Assembly (NCBI RefSeq): GCF_000002425.4
Contig: NC_037254.1
Coordinates: forward strand, 14,171,850-14,235,849
Direction of reading: 5' to 3'
Length of the DNA: 64,000 bases
From: Physcomitrium patens
Taxonomy: Eukaryota; Streptophyta; Bryopsida; Funariales; Funariaceae
In this document: piece after piece, positions 36,381 through 47,432 of the stretch
Layout: every line of letters starts with the position of its first letter
Numbering within the stretch: the first letter of the stretch is position 1
Program-made: the position numbers and the translations under genes
Notes under the pieces: generated by a model
Database searches by the model: none
What the model was told of the DNA's origin: nothing
What the model saw: only the letters and a program-made list of their open reading frames with translations

Positions 36381-37100
36381 TCATCTTGATTTTGATGGAT
36401 GTCTTTGATGAAAAGCCTCCATTGCCTTAGCTACATTTATAAGATTCTTTACTCGCTCCCATGTAAATTCACTAATATCATATCCATGCCAATGGACAAG
36501 ATATTCTAATTTATTTTGGCGCCGCCTTGAATCTAAGACTTCTTCTATTTCAAATTCTTCATTATTATCCACTTCTATAGGAAGAAGTAGAGTTTGTCAT
36601 CTTTTTGGTATGTCTACTGTCTTGTATGGTTCAAGAAGAGACACGTGGAATACTGGATGGATTTTCATTGACTCCGGTAGATGTAAACGATATGCAATTG
36701 GATTGATTTGTATAAAAATAGAAAATAGTCCAAGCCTTCAATAGTCCAACTTGTTACAAAGATGAGTGGTCTTGATATTGCGATGAAGTAATCATACCTT
36801 ATCATCCATGTGGAATGGTGGTTATTCCTTTTGATAGACATCCATATTGACCTTTTGTTGTTCTTGAGCTCCTTTTAACTGTGCCTTTATCGTTGCATGT
36901 AGCTTTGACAAATGAATTATCAAATCTTTTGCATCAGGATTATCAACTTTTGAAAAGTCAAAAGTATCAAATCGTGGATGATAACTATAATTAGTAAAGA
37001 AAGGTATTTGTTTTGTAGAAGAATATATCGTGTTATTGTAAGCAAACTTTGCTAATAGCAAAAGAGTTGTCTAATCATCTTGTTGGTAGTTAATGGTATA
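36381..37100 (-). pseudogene. CHR4 integrase C-terminus and chromodomain
   Basis: Open pieces 37,061-36,822 (LLAKFAYNNTIYSS, PFFTNYSYHPRFDTF) and 36,572-36,381. The latter is a complete chromodomain of 63 codons: NEEFEIEEVLDSRRRQNKLE, then LVHWHGYDISEFTWERVKNL. Three aromatic cage positions (the F or Y near the start, W of HW and W of TW) are visible. Between the pieces lies the KVWLLHRNIKTT-equivalent GPY/F-like region with stops. The chromodomain is the C-terminus of pol and is expected to bind methylated histone H3. Confidence 0.82.
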
Positions 37101-37880
37101 CCTTAAATATTACTCCAAAACTTAATTAATACGCTTCGTTTGTCCATCAATTTGAGGATGGAATGTCAAAGATAGTTTTATATCCACTTTTAGAATCTTG
37201 AAAAGAGTTTGCCAAAATCTTGATACAAATTGAGTTCCCTTCTTTGATATAATATCCTTGGATAATCCATGATAGCGATAGATATTGTTAAGAAAGACCT
37301 TAGTAGTTTCTTCACCTGTGATAGATTTTGTACATGCTATAAAATGTGCCATCTTGGTAAAATGATCTACTATCATGAATATAGAGTCATAAGAACCTAA
37401 GATTGAAAGATTCGTGATGAAGTTCATAGAAACAGAAGACCATGGTTGTTCTAGAATGGGTAATGGCTGAAGAAGTCCAAAAGGTCGATGACGATGAGTT
37501 TTTGATCTTGAGCAAACATCACATGATTGTACAAAATCTTTGACTGCCTTCCACATTTGAGGCCACCAAAAATTCTTAGATATCAATTCCAAAGTCTTAT
37601 TGTATCTAAAATGTCCTAGTGTTAGGAAGTCGTGACGAGCTTGAAGAACACGTAAACATGCTTCTCCTTGTGGAACATATAGGCATCCTTCGATATAAAG
37701 TTGGTTATTCTTGAACTTGAATTTAGAGGGATCATGAGATTTAGAAGAATTATTTTTGATATCATGAACAAGAGGGTTTGAAGACATACTTAACTGGATT
37801 TGCTTGAGAAAAGTTAAATCAACAGTCAATGTCGATTTTATTGCTCAAAGATTAAATTATTCTGGCTTCAAGAGAACCGT
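37101..37880 (-). pseudogene. CHR4 integrase zinc-binding and catalytic domains
   Basis: 235-codon open stretch (37,829-37,122). The zinc-binding region reads ARHDFLTLGHFRYNKT...CDVCSRSK, with the HHCC residues kept. In the core the first catalytic Asp is Asn (SMNFITNL), the second site reads SKKGTQF and the Glu of the third site is Lys (GQTKRIN). So all three catalytic positions are changed and the product could not catalyse integration. CHR5 shares the Asn, which points to a common defective ancestor. Confidence 0.85.
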
Positions 37881-39280
37881 TCTTTGTTGCTCAAAAGCTG
37901 CATTTCTTTCTTTTGGTGCAAGATAAGAATGTCTAGACAAGACATCAGACAAACCTTGTTATTTTCTTGGCCAATAAGTGATGATAAACTCGAATCTTGA
38001 TAAAGACATGCTCCAACGAGCTTGACGACGATTTAATATGCATGCTAACATGAAGTACTCGAGGTTCTTGTGATCTGTATACATGGTGACTAGATTGGAA
38101 GCACCTTCTAGATAATGATGCCATTCTTGAAAAGAATCCACAATTACAAAAATTTCTTTGTCATAGATCTCAAAATTGATTTCTGTTGCTGGAAATTTTC
38201 TTGAATGAAAGGCTACTAAATGAAGTTTTTCATGTGTTTCTATTTGTGACAAAATACACCCAGAGCAAAGTCTGATGCATCTGGTTCCATAAAGAACACT
38301 TTGAAAAAATCAACACGATACATGATTGGTGTAGAAACAAACGCTATCTTCAAAGATTCAAAAGCAACTTCCGCTTCTTGATTCCATTAGAGTTTGTCTT
38401 TACAAGTCAAACGTGTAAGTGGAGCTACAACTTGAGAGAAGTCCTTCATGAAGATCCAATAGTAGTTGACAAATTTCAAAAAGCATTGGACATCTCTTAC
38501 CATTTTTGAGATCTTCCAATCTATAATATTTTGGGATCTTCCAATCTGTAATATTTTGAACTTTTTTAGGATCCATCATAAATCCATCATTTGAAATGAT
38601 GTACCCTAAAAAATCGACTTGAATAGTGTAGAATACACACTTTTTTATCTTAGTATAGAGTCTTGCATTTCTTAATTTTTGTAACACATGATGAACATGA
38701 AGTTTATGCTCTTTTAGATTCTTAGAATAGATCAAGATATCGTCTAGATAACATATCACAAAATCGTCCAAAAACTCTCAAAAAACATCATTCTTTAGAT
38801 GTTGAAAAGCTGTTGGTGCATTTGTAAGTCCAAAAGACATGACGTTGTATTCAAAATGTCCATACCTAGTTCAAAACGTAGTCTTTTATTCATCTCCTTC
38901 TTTGATGCGTATTAGATTGTATGCTCCTCAGAGATCTATTTTTGTATAGATGTTAGCTTGATTCAACTGATCAAGAAGTCCAAATATTAAAGGTAGTGGA
39001 TACTTATTCTTGATGGTAATCTTATCGAGTCCTTGATAATCAACACACATCTGTAATGATCCATCTTTTTTCTTCACAAATAGAATTGGAGCTCCTGCCA
39101 GAGATTTAGAATGGCGTATGAAATTCTTGGCTACATTTTTTTCAATATACTCTTTGAGTTCAATCAACTCATTTTGTGATAAACTATAGATTGGTCCGAA
39201 TAATGGTTGTGCTTCTTCTTGAAGGTCAATTGAACAATCATAGGCAAGATATTTCGGGAGTGTATCCATATTTTTTTTTT
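37881..39280 (-). pseudogene. CHR4 reverse transcriptase and RNase H
   Basis: RT N-terminal part in 39,269-38,928 ([36 protein letters not shown]), then stops. Palm with the intact active site in 38,771-38,400 (CYLDDILIYSKN). A 25-bp tandem duplication at 38,504-38,553 repeats the IPK/DWKI coding segment and shifts the frame. RNase H is open at 38,252-37,959 (VAFHSRKFPATEINFEIYDKE split over the region, [20 protein letters not shown]). The first RNase H codons (TDASDFALG) lie just upstream with a stop. Confidence 0.85.
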
Positions 39281-39289
39281 CAAATACAT

Positions 39290-39893
39290 CTTAAAATTCT
39301 TGATATTGGCTTGAAATGCCACTTGAAGTCTTTCCTCTAGTAGAAATAGGTGTGGCATAAAAAATATATGGTGATTCTTTCATAGCAGCATGCAAGAAAC
39401 CTTTTGCACCTATAAACATGGGTTTAATTGAACTAGACTTATGACTCTCTACTTGATTAACTACACTCGTAGTTATACTTTTAGAAAAAGTGAGAGTTCA
39501 AGAAATCCAATCTATTTAAGAGTTGTATTTTTTTAACCACGATAAACCTAAAATGATTGGATTAGAAGAAGATCTAATGATATTAAATACTACAAAGCTA
39601 TTATGACCATCAATTATTACTTTTATAGGAAGGATTTTGTGTCTAATATCTCCAAAAGACAATGGACGACCATCTATGACTTCTACATGAACAGGTTTAG
39701 TTTTCTTTACTAAAGATATACTATGTCTTTTAGTAAATTCTTCATCTAAGAAACACGCTGAGGCTCCTGAATCTAACAAGGTAGAGGCTTTGTAATATTT
39801 AGGTCCTAAAATAACATTTAATGTAAAACAAGGAGAGGGCTCTGAGGAGAGAATAGGATCTTTACTAGATGTTGTACAAGGTTCCAACTGCAT
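39290..39893 (-). pseudogene. CHR4 protease
   Basis: Open over 125 codons (39,893-39,516). It shows PCFTLNVILGPKYYKA, then the intact aspartic protease motif LLDSGASACFLDE, then VEVIDGRPLSFGD and IILGLSWLKKYN. After a stop the linker to RT continues (SITTSVVNQVESHKSS, then [15 protein letters not shown]). It cleaves the Gag-Pol precursor in the particle. CHR5 and CHR6 have Arg in place of the Gly of this motif, so CHR4 alone keeps it. Confidence 0.85.
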
Positions 39894-39959
39894 GGTCCCT
39901 ATTGTAGCTAGACAAACTCGTTTTCTGACATATTATCTTCTTTGATAGCCATACTCCTC

Positions 39960-40906
39960 ATTTAGTGATTGTGTCGTTTCTTTGGATAATGTTGAGCAGT
40001 GTACTTTGATTCTTTACAATATAAACATAATCTTTAATGACGACGATGAGTCTTTTCTTGCTCAGTAAGAGGTTTGAAATGTACTGCATCAATTTGAATA
40101 TCCTCTACTTCCGAATGTATGTATTGAAGAGGTGTTGGTGTTGCCATTGAATTATAATAATGTTGAGGTCCACTTATACGGTTCTCATATCGAAATTCAA
40201 AAAGGCAATTGTTGCACTTCATAGCAAAGTCAATTGCTTGACTCAATGTTTGAGGATCAGGTAAATTGAGCATTAATTTTTTTACCTCATATTGTAATCC
40301 GTAGAGAAATTGGCTAATAAGTACAGCATTCTCCCACTTGATATCAGTTGCAAGTTGTCAAAATTGTGAAGCATCTAACGTTACTGATAGATTGCTTTGT
40401 AGTAAAATATGGATCTTATTGGTTGCAACATGAATTGCATCATGTTCTCTATACATGGATCGAAATTCTGCAAGAAAAGCCTCTAGATTATCCAATATTG
40501 GATCTCATCGTTCAAGAAAAGATAAAAACCATGATACTCTTGAACCTAAAAGAAGCATACCAATGAATCTAACTTGTGATCCTGGAGCTGGATAGCTTTA
40601 GGGTTGAAGTTCAATCACAAGTTGCACTTGATTGATAAATCCTCGAAACTTGGATCTGCTGCCATCAAACTTCTCAAGTAAGATAATTCTTGGTTTTCTA
40701 ACACTAGAAGGACATTCCACTATAGGAAAAAGGACATGATTTGGTGCAAATGTTGAAGCAGCTCCAATCATTTCTATATCTACACTTCCTGCCAATCTTA
40801 TTGTTCCTTGTGGTGGTAAGTTCAGTTGATGCATCGCAAGCATTAACTCCCTTAATTGTTCTTGAATTTGTGCCATTGCACTCTTCATTTCAATAAGTTC
40901 TGCTAT
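39960..40906 (-). pseudogene. CHR4 gag
   Basis: Reads from position 40,906, where the ATG of CHR6 is replaced by ATA. Open 40,888-40,598 gives KSAMAQIQEQLRELMLAMHQ, a helical N-terminus, then IILLEKFDGSRSKFRGFINQ. After stops, 40,273-40,034 gives MLNLPDPQTLSQAIDFAMKC and LFEFRYENR. A damaged zinc knuckle follows (LCLYCKESKYTAQHYPKK, with His and Cys changed to Tyr). It aligns throughout with CHR5 and CHR6 gag. Confidence 0.82.
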
Positions 40907-41118
40907 GATAAAACTTAGAAGAGAGAAGATGTCTAATATCGCTCAAGACAAATAGAAGAGAGGACTTGAGAACAAAGAAATTACTAAGGACAATATCAAT
41001 TTAGAAGAGGGTAATCCGTAACTTCTAATATGCTTATATGTTATCAAGAAAAAGGGATAATCCACTATTAATCAAGATTAGACAAAGCTCTGATATTGTA
41101 GGTGTATTCTTGTCAATC

Positions 41119-41669
41119 TGTCAAGGACAAGAACTTGATGAAAAGGCAATTCAGACAAGTGAGCCTTCACTCAAAAAAAAGTAACAAAATATAAATAAAT
41201 AAGTATGTATATTGAAAGAGAAACATGAATGACTATTGCCAAAACACAAGAAAACTAGAGACCCTTGAAACTAGAATGGAAGCAAGAAAGAAGTTGACAA
41301 GAATGAAGAAGGCTTCACTCTTGTCTCTTTATATACTATCTAACTAGGGGCTATGTGGCAACGTTCTATAGGACCTCCAATATGTGTTGACTTTGTAGGA
41401 CACATGCCTTGACTTATAAGGCAAGTTTTTCTATGTGTGGGCCATATAGTTAGCTTGATCTTCAAGCTAACAACATATGTGGCATATGGCCAACTTGTTG
41501 ACCACGTTTTTAATCCAAAAAGTCAATTAAAGACACCTACGAAGTCAAAGCAGTATCTATGAAGCTTCTAAGAAGCTTTCATATCAAATACTATAGAATT
41601 AAATTACTTTTATCTACTTTTACATACTTCTATATATTTGTATATGTAATTATGAGTATGTCCGTGACA
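41119..41669 (-). repeat. CHR4 5' LTR
   Basis: 551 bp, TGTCACGGACATACTC to CCTTGACA on the minus strand. Differences from the 3' LTR are few and mostly transitions, so it is a fairly recent insertion. A TATA-like TATATAAA lies at 41,329-41,336 (minus strand). Confidence 0.93.
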
Positions 41670-41674
41670 GTAGC

Positions 41675-41994
41675 TCACATGTAGAAAAACTTGCCTTGTA
41701 AGTCAAGGCATGTATCTTACAAAGTCAACACATATTGGAGGTCCTATAGAACATCGCCACATAGCCCCTAGTTAGATAGTATATATAGAGACAAGAATGA
41801 AGCCTTCTTCATTCTTATCAACTCCTTTCTTGCTTCCAGTCTAGTTTCAAGGGTCTCTAGTTTTTTTGGCTTTTTGATAATAGCCATTCCAGTTTCTTTT
41901 TTAATATATAAATCAAGTTATATCTATTTTTTAATCTTTCTTTGAGAGAAGTCTCACTCATTTATTTGTCTTTATCATGTTCTTGTCCTTGACA
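41675..41994 (+). repeat. CHR5 5' LTR, right part
   Basis: 320 bp completing the LTR begun at 35,032. The preceding gtagc (41,670-41,674) is the CHR4 target duplication. It ends CTTGTCCTTGACA. Confidence 0.9.
41780..41787 (+). promoter_or_regulatory. CHR5 LTR TATA box
   Basis: TATATATA in the context gatagtatatatagagacaag, conserved at the same place in all CHR LTRs (56,790-56,797 in CHR6 on the minus strand). A plausible Pol II promoter for the element's RNA. Confidence 0.55.
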
Positions 41995-42017
41995 GATTGA
42001 CAAGAATACACCTACAA

Positions 42018-42026
42018 TATCAGAGC
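42018..42026 (+). promoter_or_regulatory. CHR-family candidate primer binding site
   Basis: TATCAGAGC, matching the core of the initiator tRNA-Met site TGGTATCAGAGC, but the three preceding bases differ (CAA for TGG). It begins 24 bp after the LTR end, an unusually large gap. The same arrangement recurs in CHR4 and CHR6 (minus strand, left of 41,119 and 56,583). Confidence 0.45.
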
Positions 42027-42206
42027 TTTGTCTAATCTTGATTAATAATGGATTATCCCTTTTTCTTGATAACATATAAGCATATTAGAAGTTGCGGATT
42101 ACCCTTTTCTAAACTGATATTGTCCTTAGTATTTTTTTTGTTCTCAAGTCCTCTCTTCTATTTGTCTTGAGCAATATTAGACATCTTCTCTTTTCTAAGT
42201 GTTATC

Positions 42207-43140
42207 ATGGTAAAACTTGTTGAAATGAAGAGTGCAATGGCACAAATGCAAGAACAATTGAGAGAACTAATACTTGTGATGCATCAATTCAATTTACCAC
42301 TACAAGGAGCAACAAGATTGGCAAGAAGTGCAGATATAGAAATGATTGGAGCTGCTTCAAAATCTGTACCAAATCATGTCCCTTTTCCTATGGTGGAATG
42401 CCCTTCTAGTATTAGAGAACGAAGAATTGCCCTACTCGAGAAGTTTGATGGCACCAGATCCAAGTTTCGAGGATTTATCAATCAAGTACAACTTGTGATT
42501 GAACTTCAATCCCAAAGCTATCCAACTCCAGGATCGTAAGTTAGATTCATTGGTATGCTTCTTTTAGGTTCAGAAGTATCATGGTTTTTATCTTTTCTTG
42601 AACGATGAGATCTAATATTAGATAATCTAGAGACTTTTTTGATAGAATTTTGATCCATGCATGGAGAACATGATGAAATTCATGTTGCAACCAATAAGAT
42701 CCGTATTTTACGACAAGACAATCGATTAGTAATATTGTATGCTTCACAATTTTGACAACTTGTAACTAATATCAAGTAGGATGATGCTACGCTTATTAGC
42801 CAATTTCTTTACGGATTATAATATGAGGTAAAAAAATTAATGCTCAACTTATCTGATCCTCAAACATTGAGTCAAGCAATTGACTTTGTTGTGAAGTGCG
42901 ACAATCGCCTTTTTGAAATTTGATCTGAGAACCATACAAGTGGACCTCAACGTTATTATAATTCAATGGCAACACTAACACCTCTTCAACACATACATTC
43001 GGAAGTAGAAGATATATAAGTTGATGCAATACGTTTCAAATCTCTTATTGAGCAAGAAAAGACTCGTCATTATCAAGAAGGATTGTGCTTATATTGTAGA
43101 GAACCTAAGTACAATACTCAATATTGTTCAAAGAAGTGAC
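42207..43140 (+). pseudogene. CHR5 gag
   Basis: ATG at 42,207 (MVKLVEMKSAMAQMQEQL). Open for 110 codons to a TAA that replaces a Gln codon at 42,537. Blocks seen are ALLEKFDGTRSKFRGFINQ, then beyond stops YGLxYEVKKLMLNLSDPQTL and LFEI. A zinc knuckle near 43,085-43,130 reads CLYCREPKYNTQYC, with His changed to Tyr. Preceded by a leader of about 210 bp. It aligns with CHR4 and CHR6 gag over its length. Confidence 0.82.
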
Positions 43141-43189
43141 ACAACCATAAAATCAGGAATATGGCGATCTAAAAAGATAGCATGTCAGA

Positions 43190-43930
43190 AAACAAATTTG
43201 TCTAGCTATAATAGGGACCGTGCGGCTCGAACCTTGTACAACGCCTGGTGAAGGTCCTATCCTCTCCTCAGAACCCTCTCCATGTTTTACAATAAATGTT
43301 ATTCTAGGACCTAAACATCTCAAAGCCTCTGCCTTACTAGATTCAAGAGCCTCAACATGTTTCTCAGATGAAAAATTTGCTAAAAGATATAGCATATTTT
43401 TAGTAAAGAAAACTAAACTTGTTCATGTAGAAGTCATAGATGATTGTCCATTGTCTCCAGAAGATGTTACTCATGAAATACTTCCTATAGAAATAGTAAT
43501 TAATGGTCATAGTAGCTTTATAATATTTAATATCATTAGATCTCCTTCTAATTCAGTCATTTTAGGTTTATCATGGCTAAAAAAATATAATCCTAAAATA
43601 GATTGGACTTCTCATAGTCTTGATTTTTCTGAAAGTATAATTAAGAGTATAGTTAATCAAGTAGAAAGTCATAAGTCTAATATAATTAAACCTATATTTG
43701 TAAGAACAAGTGCTTTCTTACATGCTGCAAAAGAAGAATCGCCTTGTGTCATTTATGCCATACTTGTTTCTATTGGTAGAAAGACTTCACGTGGCATTCC
43801 AAGCCAATATCAAGATTTTCAAGATGTATTTGAGAAAAAGAATGTGGATACTCTTTCAGAACATTGTTCCTATGATTGATCAATTGACCTTGTGTCATTT
43901 ATGCCACACTTCAAGAAGGAGCACAACTGC
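43190..43930 (+). pseudogene. CHR5 protease
   Basis: Open for 219 codons at 43,220-43,879. PCFTINVILGPKHLKA is followed by LLDSRASTCFSDE, where the active-site Gly of D-S-G is Arg, then VEVIDDCPLSPEDV, VILGLSWLKKYNPK and the linker [14 protein letters not shown] to RT. The changed Gly probably abolishes activity. The same Arg is present in CHR6. It ends where a frameshift and stop enter the RT start. Confidence 0.83.
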
Positions 43931-43939
43931 CATTTCGAC

Positions 43940-45200
43940 CAATCTACAATTTATCTCAAAATGAGTTAGCTAAACTCAAGGAGTATATTGAAGAGAATTT
44001 GGCCAAGAACTTCATACACTATTCCAAATCTCCAATAGGAGCTTCAATTTTATTTGTGAAGAAAAAAGATTGATCATTGCAAATGTGTGTTGATTATCAA
44101 GGACTCAACAAAATCACTATAAAAAAATAGGTACCCGCTACCTTTGATATCTGGACTTCTTAATCAGTTGAATCAAGCTAAGATCTATACAAAAAAAGAT
44201 CTATGGGGAGTATACAATTTGGTACGTATCAAAGAAGGAGACAAATGGAAGATTGTATTTCGAACAAGGTATGGATATTTTGAATACAACGTCATGCCTT
44301 TTGGACTTACAAATGTACCAACAGTATTCCAACATCTTATGAATGATGTCTTTCGGGAGTTTTTAGATGATTTTGTTGTTTGTTACCTAGACAACATCTT
44401 AATCTATTCTAAGAACCTAAAAGAACATGAACTTCATGTTCGTCAAGTATTACAAAAACTAAGAGATGCATGACTCTATGCCAAGATAGAAAAGTGTGTA
44501 TTTCACAATACTCAAGTCGACTTCTTAGGATACATCATTTCAAATGATGGACTTATGATAGAGCCTAAGAAAGTTCAAACTATTATGGATTGGAAGATCC
44601 CAAAAATGGTAAGAGATATCCAATACTTTTTGGGATTTGCCAACTATTATCAGATCTTCATCAAAGACTTTTTTCAAATTACAGCTCCACTTATACATTT
44701 GACTTGCAAAGACAAACTTCAATGGAATCAAGAAATAGAAGTAGCATTTGAAGCTTTAAAGACAGCCTTTGTTTCTGTACTAATCTTGTATCACGTCAAT
44801 TTTTTTAAGCCATTTTTATAGAAACAGATGCATTAGGCTTTGCTTTGGGTGCTATATTGTCACATATAGGAACAGATGATAAACTTCACCTTATAGCTTT
44901 TCATTCCAAAAATTTTTCAGTAGCCGAGATCAACTACGAGATCCACGACAAAGAACTTTTTACAATCGTGGATTCATTTGAAGAATGGTGCCATTATCTA
45001 GAAGGTGCTTCTAGCCCAATTACAGTGTATATTGATTACAACAACCTTGAATATTTTATGTCAATACATATTTTGAATCATTGCCAAGCCCGTTGGAATA
45101 TGTCTTTGTCAAGATTCGAATTCAAGATCACTTATCGACTAGGAAAACAACAAGGTTTGTCAGATGCACTCTTTAGACGATATTATCTTGCACCAAAGAA
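43940..45200 (+). pseudogene. CHR5 reverse transcriptase and RNase H
   Basis: RT begins with [20 protein letters not shown] near 43,955 and a frame with stops. It is open at 44,144-44,473 ([27 protein letters not shown]). The active-site box reads YLDN (44,384-44,395), with the second Asp changed to Asn, which should inactivate the polymerase. The connection region lies in 44,555-44,821. RNase H spans 44,820-45,190, with LGAILSHIGTDDKL, EINYEIHDKEL, HYLEGASSPI and GLSDALFRR. All domains align with CHR4 and CHR6. Confidence 0.86.
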
Positions 45201-46531
45201 AATAAATGATACTTTTGATCAACAACGAATAATTCTCTTGAAGCCAAAGCATCTTCATCTTCGAGCAATAAAATCAACACTAGTTCTTGATTCAACTTTT
45301 ATTAAGAAAGTTCAGTCTAGTATGTCTTCTGATCCTCTTATTCATGATATGAAGAGAAATCCTCCAAAGTCTCATGGTACTTCTAAGTTTGAATCCAAGA
45401 AGAATCTACTATATTTTGAGGGACACCTATATGTTCCAGAAGGAGAAGCACGTTTACGTATTCTTCAAGCTCGTCACGACTTCCCAGCACCAGGACATTT
45501 TAGATACAATAAAACTTTGAAATTGATATCTAGGAATTTTTGGTGGCCTCAAATGTGGAAGGCAGTCAAAGATTTTGTACAATCATGTGATGTTTGCTCA
45601 AGATCAAAAACTCATCGTCATCGACCTTTTGAACTTCTTCAGTCATTATCGATTTCAAAACAACCATGGTCTTCTATTTCTATGAACTTCATCACAGATC
45701 TTTCAATCTTAGGTTCTTATGACTTTATATTCATGATAGTAGATCATTTTACCAAGATGGCACATTTTATAGCATGTACAAAATCTATCACAGGTGAAGA
45801 AACTACTAAGGTCTTTCTTAACAATATCTATCGCTATCATGGATTATCCAAGGATATTATATCAGAGAAGGGAACTCAATTTGTATCAAGATTTTGGTAG
45901 ACTCTTTTCAAGATTCTAAAAGTGGATATAAAACTATCTTTGACATTCCATCCTCAAATTGATGGACAAATGGAGCGTATTAATTAAGTTTTGGAGCAAT
46001 ATTTAAGATGTATCATTAACTACCAATAAGATGATTGGACAACTCTTTTGCTATTGATAGAGTTTGCTTATAATAACATGATACATTCTTCTAGAAAATA
46101 AATACCTTTCTTTGCTAATTATGGTTATCATCCACGACTTGATACTTTTGACTTTTCAAAAGTTGATAATCCTGCTGCGAAAGATTTAATAATTCATTTG
46201 TTAAAGCTACATGCAACAATGAAGGCATAGTTAAAAGAAGCTCAAGAACAACAAAAGATCAATATGGATGTCTATCAAAAGGAATAACCACCATTCCACA
46301 TGGATAATAAGGTATGATTACTTCATCGCAATATCAAGACCACCCGTCTTTGTAACAAGTTGGACTATTGAAGGCTTGGACCATTTTCTATTTTTGTACA
46401 AATCAATCCAGTTGCATATATCTACCAGAGTCAATGAAAATCCATCCAGTATTCTATGTGTCTCTTCTTGAACCATACAAGATAGTGAACATATCAAGAA
46501 GATGACAAGCTCCACCTCCTCCTATAGAAGT
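45201..46531 (+). pseudogene. CHR5 integrase up to the TRG insertion
   Basis: Open until 45,900. Zinc-binding domain ARHDFPAPGHFRYNKT...CDVCSRSK is intact. Core: SMNFITDLSILG (first catalytic Asp is Asn), DIISEKGTQF (Glu where Asp is usual), QMERIN (Glu present). After a Trp-to-stop at 45,900 the C-terminal part continues (LxxYLRCIINYQ, NYGYHPRLDTFDFSKVDN, KxRLLHRNIKTT). It is cut at 46,531 by TRG, with gaagt duplicated at 46,527-46,531 and 57,361-57,365. Confidence 0.85.
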
Positions 46532-47320
46532 TGTAGAATAAGTAGTTATTTTTAGAATGTAGATACCTAGTGTATAGTATAAACAGGGATAGATAACTGC
46601 TGAAAAGGTGGTTCAGTAGGTAGAATGGATGAATAGTCAGGAAAAGTAATTATCATCTGTAATATAGGAGTTAGTATCTCGAGGTAGTATAAGGAGGATG
46701 GGAGAGGGGAAGAAAATACCAAACTGTGAGAGTCATAAGCCGAGGGCCAGACTGTGAGAGTTGTGAGCCAGGGTAAGCTTGGTGCTACCTCTTTTCTTTT
46801 GTTTGTTATTTTCTTTGAATAAGAGGATTGAAAGTTTTTGGATATTGTGAAGTGAATTATGGAAATGTGATTAGTATTATTTGAGAAGAAGAAAGATTGA
46901 ATGCTGAAATCTGATTGTAGTTCAGCATAGAGAATGAGTCTATGTTTGTGTGAAACATTGTAATGTGAATGGCAGTTCTATGTGAAGAATTCCAGAGATT
47001 GGAACAAGGGTAATTATGTACTGAAAGCTGTGAAGGCACAATATTACAGTTGGAGATTATGAGGGTGAATATATTGGTGGAAATAGCAGTTATTAGTATG
47101 ACTGAATTGCTGTAAGGAAGAGATCGATAAAGTGAAGGAAGAGATTATAGTTTCCTTCTGTGTTCAGATATTAGAAATAGAGACGATACATTCAGGAGGT
47201 AATTGATTGTGTGACCCTAACGTGAATGCTTAAGCAACTAGTCATTCGTCGTGTTTGAATCTCCCTATACGGGTTTATTCTGGGAGGTTTCTTTTGGAAT
47301 AAGTAAAACGAGCAATCACA
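46532..47320 (+). repeat. TRG 5' LTR
   Basis: 789 bp, TGTAGAATAAGTAG to AGCAATCACA. Contains a 28-bp tandem duplication (46,720-46,747 and 46,748-46,775, unit starting caaactgtgagag) that is absent from TATC. It aligns closely with the 3' LTR. Confidence 0.93.
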
Positions 47321-47323
47321 TTT

Positions 47324-47341
47324 TGGCGTTGCTGCCGATGA
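47324..47341 (+). promoter_or_regulatory. TRG primer binding site (tRNA-Asp type)
   Basis: TGGCGTTGCTGCCGATGA, 3 bp after the LTR. A decayed match to the tRNA-Asp site, better kept in TATC (31,312-31,329). Confidence 0.75.
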
Positions 47342-47432
47342 GTAATAATAGCTTTGAGAGTTAGAAATTAATTACCGAACGTGTGAAAAAATTGGCAATG
47401 GAAGACGATTTCAGTAGTATTTGAAGAAAGAG

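Larger units (their letters stand above)
35272..41669 (-). mobile_element. CHR4, full-length chromovirus inserted in the CHR5 5' LTR
   Basis: 6,398 bp, minus strand, with two 551-bp LTRs (35,272-35,822 and 41,119-41,669). Flanking 5 bp are gtggt (35,267-35,271) and gtagc (41,670-41,674). The uninterrupted site in the CHR5 3' LTR reads gtggc, so each copy has changed one base. Internal order on the minus strand is gag, protease, RT, RNase H, integrase, chromodomain, 3' ORF. Long open pieces remain, but the start codon, several codons and all three integrase catalytic residues are altered. Confidence 0.93.

Noticed and set aside
35032-41994. CHR4 plus flanking LTR halves as one large inverted-repeat transposon
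   Set aside because: The outer halves are two parts of a single CHR5 LTR, and CHR4 has its own LTRs and target duplication.
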